Below are positions 23,521-33,504 of a stretch of 64,000 nt of DNA, piece after piece. Below the pieces are notes generated by a model. It ran no database searches, had not been told where the DNA came from, and saw only the letters and a list, made by a program, of their open reading frames with translations. The stretch's first letter is position 1. Each line of letters opens with the position of its first letter. Position numbers and translations under genes: made by a program. The DNA comes from Ascarosepion bandense. Its lineage: Eukaryota > Mollusca > Cephalopoda > Sepiida > Sepiidae. The DNA is taken from NCBI GenBank assembly GCA_037127315.1, contig JBBBDQ010001454.1, forward strand, positions 1,707,501-1,771,500. The letters run 5' to 3'.

Positions 23521-23630
23521 ATGTGTGTGTGTGTGTGTGTCTGTGTCTGTGTACGCACACACATACACACACACATATATATGTGTGTGTGTGTGTACTT
23601 AATATATATATGTGTGTGTGTGTGTGTGTA
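23461..23630. repeat. (TA)n(TG)n compound microsatellite with inverted CA segment
   Basis: TA run, TG run, then CACACATACACACACAC, TA and TG again. The TG and CA parts can fold on each other. The many frames here are simple-repeat translations, not genes. Confidence 0.95.
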
Positions 23631-23758
23631 CTTAAAAACTAAAAAAGAAGGATTTAAGTACATATGTTTATACAGATTTTGTTTTTCTTTGGTGTGATGA
23701 ACTCGCTCCCAAATTTTGTAGAAGTATTTTTTATGCATCCACGCTCTCTCTCTCTCTC

Positions 23759-23759
23759 A

Positions 23760-23801
<42 letters not shown>

Positions 23802-23840
23802 ATATATATGTGTATATATATATATGTGTGTGTGTGTATT
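23759..23840. repeat. (TA)n(TG)n compound microsatellite
   Basis: Alternating TA and TG blocks. Confidence 0.9.
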
Positions 23841-23891
23841 GTTTTTTATATGAGCTCAGCAGAGCAAAGAGTTATTAAGTGCGCTTGTCGT

Positions 23892-23892
23892 A

Positions 23893-23956
<64 letters not shown>
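23892..23956. repeat. (ATCT)n tetranucleotide microsatellite
   Basis: About 16 uninterrupted units. Confidence 0.95.
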
Positions 23957-23957
<1 letters not shown>

Positions 23958-24002
23958 ATTCATTTGTATATATATATATATATATATATACAAATGAATA
24001 AG
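23958..24002. repeat. (TA)n flanked by inverted ATTCATTTG arms
   Basis: TTATTCATTTG lies before the TA run and CAAATGAATAA after it, giving a long perfect hairpin. Confidence 0.7.
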
Positions 24003-24277
24003 AATGAAGAAAATAATTGTAACGTTCAAAACAATAATTTAAAACAGTGCTCAATATAAAAACAGAACAATGAATATTTATTATTACTTTAGAACATGCA
24101 CAAACTACAAAATTTTGCATTTTGCTTTGACAGGTTAATAACAATGTTATCATGATAATGATATTATCATCTTTATTAACTACCTGGTGAGAGATTGTTC
24201 TTTAAATGCCGAAACAAAATGTACAATTTTGTAGTAGGTTGCACATATTATAAAGTAATAATTAATAAATATGTATA

Positions 24278-24505
24278 GTCATTCGCAGACAGATCGGTTT
24301 TGCTGTATCCCAGCTTATCAGTACGGTTAAACATCCGATTGCTTCTAGCCAGGATTGAAACCCGAGCGAATTGACATACGTCGGCGATTCTACCTCGGAG
24401 TTATTGGCACTCGATAGAGGAAAGCGGACTTTAGCGTGTTATATGCAATGTAAACACACGCCAGTATCCGATAGTGTTCAAATTTATTACTGAATGAACG
24501 ATGCG
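24278..24505 (+). repeat. Interspersed repeat family D (possibly a tRNA-derived SINE), copy 1
   Basis: Shares with 27828-28030 the phrases TCAGTACGGTTAAACATCCG, CAGGATTGAAACCCGAGCGA, GTCGGCGATTCTACCT and ACTGAATGAACGAT. The pair TTATCAGTACGG and GGATTGAAACC about 40 nt apart resembles weak A and B boxes, so a tRNA-derived head is possible. The class is unproven. Confidence 0.65.
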
Positions 24506-24509
24506 TAGA

Positions 24510-26165
24510 TGCATGGGTAGCTATTTTTTTTCATTAAGTCTACCATTCCTCAATGGTGCTCAATTGGTGTGTGAGAGCGTAAGAGAAAGAAAGGAGATTA
24601 TGTTGAAAACTAATATTTTTGTTATATAAAATATATAACCCTGTTGATTTACCTACGTACATACGTATAGATAAACTGGGTCAGCTGTCAGTTTAATGTA
24701 AAATTAATATCTACTCAGGGCTTGATTAGCTTTTAATAGGTGACTTCCATCATTCAATTTGCTATAAAAATAACCGATTATTCAAACTGTAACCAATAGA
24801 GCGTTTCGGAAATCTTCGATCCTTCTTTTATATTCGGTTCGACGAGAACATCGTTGTAAAAATTATTGCTTGAGGTACAAAAACTTTGTTTCTGTTCTTC
24901 ATAGTGGAATAAAAGCTGTCAAGTTGTTACCGAAATTGGAGTATTTCGTGGTGGAAAAGTGATTCGCGATTCAATCTGGCGAGCCGTTACTATTAATTTC
25001 GATCCTCATTCGCTGCCCCAAATTTCTTGCCTTTTATCAAACTAATCAAAGCTTGTGAAATTTAAAGTGATTTTGCTACCTTAGATGATTTTTTCAGCTA
25101 CCATCTGTAGAAGATCTTGTAGTTTTCTTTCCGTAATGTCGTAAATGTATATGATTCCTGTAAACAATCTAATAGTGTTTAATATTTTTGTTGTAAATTC
25201 TCAAGAAGAAAAAAATGTATAAATTCATGTTTTGTTACAATTCTAATCATTGCTTTTTAAAATAATAAACATGATCGAAGAGTGAAAGTTAAAAAAACGG
25301 TGTCGTGGGAAAAACCGTCCTTTTTAGACTACGTTCTATTTGCGAGCATGTTTATCAATATGTGCCCAGTATTTTATATTCATGTGTGTACGAGAAAGAT
25401 GCAACTCATGGAATTTAATCAAATAATCAATGTATATTCACAAGATAGAAAGAAAGAAATTTCTTTTGAAGGTGTTAAATATCCATATATGACTTTCAGG
25501 AACTAATTTTTCTACTTTCATAAAATACAAGGCTCAAGGGTCACACTAGGTGGTTTCTCACTGAGTAGTGTGTGTAATATAAAAGTAAGAGGAAGTAATA
25601 GGAATTGAGAGTAATGACAGGAGGTAACTTAGACTGTAAGTGTTGAAAATTGTAAATGCTATGAGAAGTATCTGCGGGGGGAGCCCTTTTCACAAAGTAT
25701 CGGTTCTTGAAGATGTATTCTGAGTAAACTAATATGACTTACTAAAATAATGAGTGATTTAAATCTGTAGACGGAACAAGGTGGATCTTAGTGGCATAAG
25801 TCTGAGCTGAAGGCGCTAACGGTGATGGGTCTGAATATTTGTCATAGAAGTATAGTAGTAGCAATAAGCTTCTGACGTTAGCTCTGTGGAAAAGTGGCTG
25901 AATGTTAAAAAGAATTATTCTCAACAAGGCCGCGGTAAGTATTTCTAATTGTCAAGGCTGGAAAGGGAGGTAAGAAGCAATACTCAAGAAATGCGTTGTT
26001 GCTAGCGTGGTCGAAGGGGAAGACAGTAAGACTTTTGAATATAGTGCCGACTGTAATTGTAAGCTAAATAGTGGTAATTCTGCACCAAACATTTAAGAAT
26101 TTTTTTATATATAAAACTCTAATAAACTTAACAAATGTTAACTGCTTATCGTGAACAAAACTATA
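24510..26165. other. No gene recognised
   Basis: The longest frame (25282-25506, plus, 74 codons, with a hydrophobic start) matches no family I know and has no upstream or downstream support. The rest is unassigned AT-rich DNA. Confidence 0.35.
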
Positions 26166-26169
26166 CGTA

Positions 26170-26171
<2 letters not shown>

Positions 26172-26234
<63 letters not shown>
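26172..26234. repeat. (TA)n microsatellite, left part of an array split by a transposon
   Basis: Continues as 27564-27625 on the other side of the Tc1-like element. Confidence 0.9.
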
Positions 26235-26236
26235 TA

Positions 26237-27562
26237 GCGGCCATAATATAAGGAACGGTAACAACAAAGACATAAATATGTGTATTACTTAAAAATAATG
26301 CATGATTAGCAATGAAATTTTTACCGAATAAAGATTAGGATGTAATGCATAAATATTATACAAAATTACAAAAAAATTACATAATAGTTTTTCTTTATAT
26401 ATAAAGATTAAATGGGACAAAAGAAATAAGCTACTGGACAAAAGTTAAGGAACGATGTTAATAATTTGCATAAACTTTTAATTTACATTGTTAAAAAACT
26501 CGATGGACCTTTTCAACAATAAGTAAAAGTTCATTTATCATTAGGACTTTATTGTTAAGCAATATGGAAAATTCTACTTTCAAAATGCTCTCTTTTGAAG
26601 AAAAAACTCATTATCGTTAACTGTCAAGAAAAAAGTCAATTTCAGAAATTTCTGATATTGTTCATTGGTCTAAATGTGTCGTTCATCGTGTAATTAGCAG
26701 GTATAAAACCGATAAAACGTTAGTTGCAAAACCAAAAACCGACTTCCAGAAACATCGCAAAGAAAGGATCGAAGAATTGTTAGAAAATCTACAAAAAACT
26801 TTTAAAAAATGCTACATCAATTGCCCGTAAATTTAAAGAAGGCAGATAACAAAATCGCAAGGAAAACGGTTGCTCGCAGGTTAAAAAAGCGTAGGATTGC
26901 ATGCCCATATTCCAGCTTCAATAACAATACTGAAATTTACAAAAGGCTTCCTCAGCAGCACGTGGTACCAAGATTACACCATAATCTTTATGAAATTCTT
27001 ATTTTCCTGGAGACTAATGCACCTTGCCACAAGGCTCAGAATGTTATGGCTTTATTTGAAGAAGAAGAAATTGCCCCAATTAAGTGGCCAGCCAAGAATC
27101 CCGACCTGAATCAAATAGAAAATGTCTGGAAGATAATTGGAGAAAGGGTTTAGAAAAGAAGCCCGAAAAATCAGGATCACCTATGGGAGATATTGAAAGA
27201 CGAACGAGAGGGAATTACTGCTGATTTTTTCAAGAAATTATTTAGACCATGTGTTCGACGATGCAGAGAAGTCATTGGAAATAATGGGATGTTTACTAAA
27301 TATTAAATTTTGTTGATATTTTGTTCACAATCAAGTATTAACAAGATTGTTTCATAACTTTTGTCTAGTAGCTTATTTCCTTTGTTTCATTTTAATCTTT
27401 AATTTAAAAAAACTATTATGCAAATTTTTGTAACTTTGTATAATATTTATGCATTACACCCTAATGTTTATTCGATAAAATTTTCATTGTTAATCGTGCA
27501 TTACTTTTTAAGTAATACACATATTTATGTCTTTGTTGTTTCCGTTCCTTATATTATGGCCG

Positions 27563-27563
<1 letters not shown>
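26237..27563 (+). mobile_element. Tc1/mariner-superfamily element with about 220-bp terminal inverted repeats
   Basis: The left tip GCGGCCATAATATAAGGAAC recurs inverted at 27544-27563. Similarity continues inward for about 220 bp on each side (to about 26455 and from about 27344), with scattered substitutions and small indels. TA flanks both ends inside a (TA)n array. The long inverted repeats and the non-CAGT tip distinguish it from the element at 19430-20942. Confidence 0.9.
26564..27305 (+). pseudogene. Tc1-like transposase with the central catalytic region deleted
   Basis: A start codon at 26564 opens MENSTFKMLSFEEKTHYR, followed by a stop. Then come KKSISEISDIVHWSKCVVHR and VISRYKT, a helix-turn-helix DNA-binding domain. 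After a shift, ARKTVARRLKKRRIACPY is the second DNA-binding half. The block with the first catalytic aspartate (WTDES-type) is missing between about 26930 and 26990. The second region reads FLETNAPCHKAQNVMALF, with threonine where QDN is expected. The third reads WPAKNPDLNQIENVWKIIGE, with the glutamate kept. The reading ends near CREVIGNNGMFTKY at 27305. With two of three catalytic residues lost it is not a source of transposase. Confidence 0.87.

Positions 27564-27625
<62 letters not shown>
27564..27625. repeat. (TA)n microsatellite, right part of the split array
   Basis: See 26172-26234. The first TA is the transposon's target-site copy. Confidence 0.9.
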
Positions 27626-27627
<2 letters not shown>

Positions 27628-27704
27628 CTTAATTATTTAGTTTTGGTCATAATAAAAATTACGCCAGTGCACATTTGTATTAAAAAGTATCTAATACAAT
27701 TATA

Positions 27705-27791
27705 TTGTAGAACTTTTGAAAATTTTCCATTTGTAAACGAGTTATTACGCAAGCCAGATTTCTGCGATGAGTGGTGTCTTCAGGCGATTTT

Positions 27792-27795
<4 letters not shown>
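27705..27795 (-). repeat. Penelope-like end with hammerhead-like core (copy 2)
   Basis: The minus strand reads GAAAATCGCCTGAAGACACC, then a degraded stem, then GCAGAAATCTGGC and a CATTTGTAAACGAG-type flank (plus strand) shared with 35115-35190. The CUGAAGA half of the core is intact. The pairing regions are eroded. Confidence 0.5.

Positions 27796-27831
<36 letters not shown>
27796..27831. repeat. (TA)n microsatellite
   Basis: Lies between the hammerhead-like repeat and repeat family D. Confidence 0.9.
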
Positions 27832-27836
<5 letters not shown>

Positions 27837-28028
27837 CATTCGCTCATCAGTACGGTTAGACACTGATTGCTTTTTAACCCAGGATTAAAACCCGACCGAA
27901 TTGGCGTCAGTCGGCGATTCTACCTGTGGAGTATGGGCGTTCGGTAGAAGAAGGCAGATTTTTAGCGTGTATATTATCATTATACGCGCCCAATAGCCAG
28001 AGTGTTCTCATTAATTTTACTGAATGAG

Positions 28029-28030
<2 letters not shown>
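27832..28030 (+). repeat. Interspersed repeat family D, copy 2
   Basis: Second copy of the repeat at 24278-24505, bounded on both sides by (TA)n runs, as if inserted into an array. Shared phrases include CATCAGTACGGTTAGACACT and GTCGGCGATTCTACCTGTGG. Confidence 0.65.
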
Positions 28031-28083
<53 letters not shown>

Positions 28084-28111
28084 CGTGTGCGTGTGTGTGT
28101 GTGTGTGTGAT
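28031..28111. repeat. (TA)n(TG)n compound microsatellite
   Basis: TA run followed by TG run. Confidence 0.95.
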
Positions 28112-28271
28112 TACTTGAAACGTTATTTTTTGTGGATACCTGTATTTAGGTAGAATGACTGGCCTTTTAAGCGGTATATGTTTCGTCTATCGGTAGAGAA
28201 ATCATAATAAATATGTAGTTTCCGAATTTGAACGAAAGTGTATTTTGAGGCAAGCAAATCCTTTGGTAGTG

Positions 28272-28385
28272 AAGCTCTCCTTAGCTGAGTGGTCTAAATT
28301 GTGCCAATATAAGACGGCTGTTCATTTTACAAAGCGGGATGCAAGTTTGAAACCTACTGAAGTCACATTTTCTTTAATTGATTTT
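28272..28385 (+). mobile_element. tRNA-like SINE head
   Basis: TTAGCTGAGTGG fits the A-box consensus, and AGTTTGAAACCT sits about 60 nt later as a weak B box. The spacing suits a tRNA with a long variable arm. I see no acceptor-stem closure, so this is a retroposed relic. Confidence 0.45.
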
Positions 28386-28426
28386 TCTCGAATACGTAGT
28401 TAAAATAAAAGCTGTCAATGATACAC

Positions 28427-28725
28427 GGCCTAGTGGAAAAAAATCGTTGGTTGTATCATGCGGCTTGATCCAAAGAGTTTTCAGTTTAATTCCTTGCGAC
28501 AACAATGATGAACAAGAAACTGAGACTTCAGGTAAATGAATAACTAAACTGATAACTAAAACATCTGGAAGTGGTATGGCTCATGTAACGAGAACAATCT
28601 ACTTCAGTGATCAAAATAAAGCGTTCAGCTGAGAATTACAAACACAAGATCGGAGCGTACAACGGCCGAAACTTTGAATATGATAATAAGGATGAGCACA
28701 ACAGTCCAAACTAATTAAATAATGA
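28427..28725 (+). mobile_element. SINE family B, near full length
   Basis: The order of phrases matches 50005-50310: TCGTTGGTTGTATCATGCGG, CCAAAGAGTTTTCAGTTTAA, ACATCTGGAAGTGGTATGGC, then the 3' signature GAGCGTACAACGGCCGAAAC and the CAACAGTCCAAAC end. Confidence 0.75.
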
Positions 28726-28729
28726 ATTA

Positions 28730-30250
28730 AACGCTTAATTCTACTCAAATAACGTGCATCCACTAAAATTAACTTTTGAAATAATGCAAATATGTCGGAT
28801 TAAAAGTAAATATCCATAAATTCCCTAGACAAAAATACTTACATTATTGAGTTGGGTGGCATGAGAAATTCTTATCTTCCGTGACACTTCAAAGCAACTA
28901 TCGCTTTCTACAGTTTCATACCCTCCATAATTCTTATCAATGTCTCTTCTGACATCCACAAGAACTTAATTTATGTTACTCTTTGTTTCTCTCTACCCAT
29001 CTTCCCTTCAACATATCCGCTATTAGTCAGGAAATATTGGTCATATATAAATTCAAATGTTCACTAATAACATCGGATATATTTTTCCGTCCACACACAC
29101 AAAAATCGGTGCGGCTGTAATATGCGATCTACCTATGTATATGAGGTCTACTGTATTGTTTTATGTAGTCTAACTAAACATTTGACCCATGGGTCTTCCC
29201 GTGAGTCACTGGTCCTAAGTAAAGCATCCAATCTAGATTGAAATAAAAAAAATTAAAAAATGAAATATGACCTTATAAATAAGAAGCTTGCCAAAGCATT
29301 TTACCGAACTGTCACTTCAAGCGAGATGCGATAATGTCACCTTCACTATTTTTACTGGAAAAAAAAATAATCCGATTTATTTATTGCTGTTTTACAAAAT
29401 GTACATACTCTTTACAAAACTAAATACTTTCAATGTCTTTTACGAATATTAATTTAAAAAATAGATAAATCGATATAAATGCAAAATAAACTTTTACACT
29501 GTGCAAAATGTTAATTTCTGAAATCAATTTTTAATGATAGAAACGCGTTAGAAATATTATGGTGAACAGCATACTACAGTAGCACAAAAAAATCAATGTT
29601 ATTTACATTTGTAAAAATATCACTTATACTGGCTGATGGCAGAAAGTGAAGAAGTTTTTCTTAATTACATCTAAAATGAATAATCACTATGGGATGGTAA
29701 TATCTCGCGAAACTATTGCTTCTTTTATAAATACTAAACAGTCGAATAGATGATGATCTGATAAACTAAGAAAGCGACATTCAAAATTGTCTCCGGCGCC
29801 TGAACTGATTGATCACTTACAATAAATGCCAAAGTAATTGAGAGGATTCAAAATAGAGATAGGATTCGAAATAAATGTGTTGAATGTAAATTCGAGTGAA
29901 CTTGGGTAAAAAATAATCAACTATTTAGCTTTTTGCAACAACATTGGCAATTCAAGACAACATCGTTAATTTATAAATTCGTTATCGCAGCTTTAATTCG
30001 GAAAGACATTAGACAGCTTGACAGCTACCCAATGATGTCTTGCAAAAGTGTCAGATATTTTGGATTGACCTTTCGCGCGATGCACATTTTAACACTTTGA
30101 TTTCATCAAGGATGGATTCGTGATGTCGAATGTGTTTTATGTGTCGGAATATAAAATTTGAAAGCTAGAGCAGGAGAATGGATCCAGTTAATGGTCTGCG
30201 TTTAGGAATTAGCATAGGTCACAAGAATAAACATCTTAGGAAAAGTTTAT
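28730..30250. other. No gene recognised
   Basis: AT-rich sequence with short chance frames. I see no repeat that I can tie to another copy in the window. Confidence 0.35.
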
Positions 30251-30251
30251 G

Positions 30252-30278
30252 ATATATATATATATATATATATATATA
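30252..30278. repeat. (TA)n microsatellite
   Basis: Immediately precedes the palindrome at the left edge of the Penelope-like element. Confidence 0.9.
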
Positions 30279-30326
30279 CGATACAAGAAATCTAGAAGTG
30301 AGCTCACTTCTAGATTTCTTGTATCG
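30279..30326. repeat. Perfect 48-bp palindrome at the element's left edge
   Basis: Arms of 24 bp meet without a spacer at GAGCTC (30300-30305). The right arm is the start of the left direct repeat and the left arm is its inverted copy, so the element begins with a snap-back of its own first 24 bp. Confidence 0.9.
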
Positions 30327-30425
30327 TATTCTCGCTCTACTTTTGTACTTTCGTTCGAGCACTGTGTTGTTAAGGTTTCGTCTTGGTTTTTTTTTCTTTC
30401 AAACGGGCACTAGACGTATATTGTT
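30303..30425 (+). repeat. Left direct repeat of the Penelope-like element
   Basis: Nearly identical to 32119-32240. It begins CTCACTTCTAGATTTCTTGT and ends near GGGCACTAGACGTAT. I count only a handful of differences by eye, so the two ends are still close relatives. Confidence 0.88.
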
Positions 30426-30569
30426 AGCCCTAGGTCCCCTATTGAGCACTTTTAAACTATTAACATGGAGAAAATTAATAATTATAGTTATAATTACTAC
30501 ATAAAATAGAGAATTTCATAACTAACCTTAAATGGAAGGTATTTTTCTTCCTAAATAATATAAATGATA

Positions 30570-32080
30570 ATGATAATGAAAATATTAATTACTATGGTTT
30601 TAAAACATATAAACACCCTCCCCATTGTAAAGAGCTGGATAATTTCGAAAACGAATTAATAGGGTTTGTTAAAAAGATAAAGTACAGAAAATTAAAACCC
30701 CGTAAAGTCAGCAAAATTTAAATGCCTTCTTGAAAACATGTCGTAATGATAATTTCATTTACATTAAAGGCGATAAATCCACAAATATATACAGGATGAG
30801 TAAAATCTCCTACAATAAGGAATTAAAAACAGTAGTAATTAGACATTACAAAAAAGTATCCCGGACAATGGAATCGAAATTAAACCAAGAAGCAAGTTAG
30901 TAAATTTAATCTCTTAAACAGAGTGGAAAAATTAGCTCTAAAAGATAGTTTCATAACGGTCAAAGACCACAAAAATTCATTCCCCCCTCAACCCTGAATT
31001 CCACTTGTTAAATCCTACCAAGACGGAATTAGGTAGAATTAGCAAAATAATAATACACCGAGTATGTAGCAAGTTACGTATGTTCTTAAATATTAATCAG
31101 TAGCAGTCCACATTAGCCTGTATTAAATGGTTTAATGAATTTAGAAAATTCAAACATTCCGCTTTTATAATACGATATAAAAGAATTCTACCCGTCAATA
31201 ACGGTAGATATATTAATTGAAGCCATTAATTTAGTAAAGGAGTTTAATAAAATTTCGGCTACTGAACTTGAGTTAATTAGGCATTGTCGCAAAACGCTAC
31301 TGTATCACGATGAGGATTTGTTGATCAAAATATCTGATGCCGAGGGATTCGATAATCCTATGGGGGCATATAATGGTGCAGTGGTAGCAGAGTTAGTAGG
31401 ATGCCTTCTCTTATACAAGTTGAACAACCTCCTGGACTTCTACAATCATGGGTTATACCGTGACGACGGCTTGATAATAGTCGACCATAGCACACTCCAA
31501 ATATGTGACAGGTTAAGAAAGACACTTGATAAATTTTTTAAAGGCAATGGATTTGCGATAGAAATAGAATGTAATTTGAGGGCCGTAAATTATTTGGATG
31601 TAACCTTGGATCTTACTACAGGCAATATTGCCCCTTACACCAAGAATAATTATATCCCGATTTATGTGGATAGACAGTCTAATCACCCTAAACACATATT
31701 AAATGGTATCCCCAAAAGCATAGCTTATAGGCTATCCTCTAATTCAACTAATATTGAGACTTTTTAAAGACATAAAAAGATATACCAAACTGCTTTACTT
31801 AAAAGTGGTTATAAAGACAATCTTCAGTTTATTAAACCTAACATTACTAAAAATAAGAACAGAAGTAGAGGGATAACGTGGTTCAACCCTCCTTTTAACA
31901 AAGAGATAAGAACTAAAATTGGTAAAAAATTTTCTCCTTAATTAATAAACATTATAGTAAAAACAGCTGCATTAATAAGATTTTTAATAGAAACACTATT
32001 AAATTAAGTTATTCCTGCTTACATAACATAGGCAAAATAAAAAGCGGCATTAATAAAAGTAAATTGAGGAGCCTCTTACC
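30570..32080 (+). pseudogene. Reverse transcriptase with YRDD box (Penelope-like or related)
   Basis: In order: PPHCKELDNFENELIGFVKK, then IKYRKLKPRK; LNRVEKLALKDSFITVKDHK; LNPTKTELGRISKIIIHRVC; then an open frame from 31171 that begins YDIKEFYPSITVDILIEAIN (motif A, catalytic aspartate). It continues with AYNGAVVAELVGCLLLYKL and HGLYRDDGLIIVDHS, the YRDD active-site box at 31456-31467. The frame runs 198 codons to a single stop at 31765-31767 and then continues in phase to about 31941. After a shift it continues with NKHYSKNSCINKIFNRNTI and YSCLHNIGKI. The family is recalled from cnidarian and mollusc repeat proteins, and the exact Penelope subclass is uncertain. Upstream frameshifts make it a pseudogene, but the catalytic residues are kept. 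Confidence 0.8.
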
Positions 32081-32121
32081 CTGAAGAACCGTTTGTGTGA
32101 AACCGAGGTAGGTGGTGGCTC
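32069..32121 (+). ncRNA. Hammerhead-ribozyme-like fold (type I), degraded stem II
   Basis: The core halves CTGAAGA (32081-32087) and GAAAC (32099-32103) are followed by C-GA-GGTA. This gives a three-pair stem III (ACC/GGU) closed by a two-base loop, and a GUA cleavage triplet ending at 32110. Stem I forms from TTACC with GGTGG (two G-U pairs) and, beyond an internal loop, GAGCC (32069-32073) with GGCTC (32117-32121). Stem II is weak, with only A-U and C-G pairs closing the loop. Hammerheads at Penelope-like element repeats are known. Activity of this copy is unproven and doubtful given stem II. Confidence 0.5.
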
Positions 32122-32240
32122 ACTTCTAGATTTCTTGTATTGTATTCTCGCTCTACTTTCGTACTTTCGTTCGAGCACTGTGTTGTTAAGGCTTCGTCTT
32201 GTTTTTTTTTTCTTTCAAACGGGCACTAGACGTATTGTTC
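32119..32240 (+). repeat. Right direct repeat of the Penelope-like element
   Basis: Partner of 30303-30425. Here it is preceded by the hammerhead-like fold, which the left copy lacks. Confidence 0.88.
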
Positions 32241-32395
32241 TTGTGCGCTATTAGTTTCTTTTTTTTTTTTCCCTTTATTTAACCCACGAGGTAGTTCTCG
32301 CCGGGTTACAAGACCGTTTATTTTAGTGTTAAGTTAGCATTATTTTCGGATGTTTAGTCTGTTATTATTAGTGTTGCCTTACTGTGATTAAGGTC

Positions 32396-32398
<3 letters not shown>

Positions 32399-32446
<48 letters not shown>
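32399..32446. repeat. (TA)n microsatellite
   Basis: Separates the Penelope-like element from the putative solo LTR. Confidence 0.95.
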
Positions 32447-32449
<3 letters not shown>

Positions 32450-33488
32450 GACGGATGCCTTCAAAAAGATCGCCTCCATATCCTCTTAGCCTTTCCCTCT
32501 CACAGCAACAGTGAACAAAGATGCTAATTATAGCCTGGAACTCTGATCATCAGCAGCGACTAGGGCAAACCAACGGATCAGAACACGGAGGTTCAAAAAC
32601 TGTGACTAACACTAATTGGACGACAACAGCCAATCAGAAGGCGGGATTGTGGCGCCAAAGAAGAGCGACCACATAAGGGGAAAATAAAATATAACCAGTT
32701 GCAGTAATGAGTTGAAACTGTGCGGACGTCATCACAATATATGCAAGAAGACACCTGGCACAATGAGAAGCTAGAAGTAGGATGTATTTCGACCAGGAAA
32801 AGTGGTTAAAAAATGACAGAATCGGGAAAAATGTATTTCCTCCGCCCATGATAAGTGAAATAAGTCTATTTTTAAAAACTGTCTACCGAATGCAACTCCA
32901 GAATGTAAAAAGTCAAAAAGAGATTCTTGAGCAGAACCAAATGTGAAAGGAATGAAAGCTTCCTGATAAAATTATATGCAAAATATAAAACTGAAAGAAC
33001 AAAAGGAAAAAAAGAAATAAAAAAAAACTCGCACGTAGATAAGCTGACAGACCCCAATTCCGTAAATTCTAACATTCATCCAGATAACCGTCAAATATTT
33101 AATGCATGCATCATTACATAAATATATTAGAACGTCCACGAATTTTATGTCATATATGTTTATTCAGTATTACTAAATGCTATAAACTAGACTTGTTTTG
33201 AATCATCTGCCTGGGTCTGGGTTTATCTATTTCTATGTTGTTTTCTTCTGTCGTTAATAAAATTGTTACTTAATCAAAATTGTCATGTTTTTCTTTTTCA
33301 TGTGGCCAATCAGTGTAATTCCACATTCTTTCCACATGTTAGGAGTTGAATCTGGAAGTAGAGGACTTCTACAATATTCTGTCTTATCTTCTTGTTTATT
33401 TTTATCCTTGTGTTACTGGTCGATGAAGAAATTCATTTGCAGTTAAAGGAAGTCAACCCTGGATATCTTCGTCTTTAAATCCGTAACA
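32447..33488. mobile_element. Putative solo LTR (about 1.04 kb)
   Basis: Starts TGTGACGGAT and ends ATCCGTAACA, a TG...CA-type inverted tip that matches at 9 of 10 positions. It sits within (TA)n on both sides, so the target duplication cannot be read. Inside there is no coding sequence. An AATAAAA-type signal lies near 33256 in plus orientation. Alternatives are a non-autonomous DNA transposon with short inverted repeats, or coincidence. Confidence 0.45.
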
Positions 33489-33504
33489 ATATATATATAT
33501 ATGC

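Larger units (their letters stand above)
30279..32398 (+). mobile_element. Penelope-like retroelement with flanking direct repeats
   Basis: The composite is: a 48-bp palindrome (30279-30326), a left direct repeat (30303-30425), a decayed reverse-transcriptase region (about 30570-32080), a hammerhead-like fold (32069-32121) and a right direct repeat (from 32119). Repeats flanking a Penelope-type reverse transcriptase, with hammerhead motifs at the repeat, are a documented Penelope hallmark. The right boundary is set at the start of the (TA)n array and is uncertain. No GIY-YIG nuclease region was recognised, so this copy may lack it or may have lost it. Confidence 0.75.

Noticed and set aside
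23420..24059. Several frames over 23.4-24.1 kb
   Set aside because: They translate TA, TG and ATCT microsatellites (IYIY, VCVC, LSIY patterns).
27418..27888. 156-codon plus-strand frame
   Set aside because: Runs through the inverted repeat of a Tc1-like element and two (TA)n arrays, so it is a simple-repeat translation.
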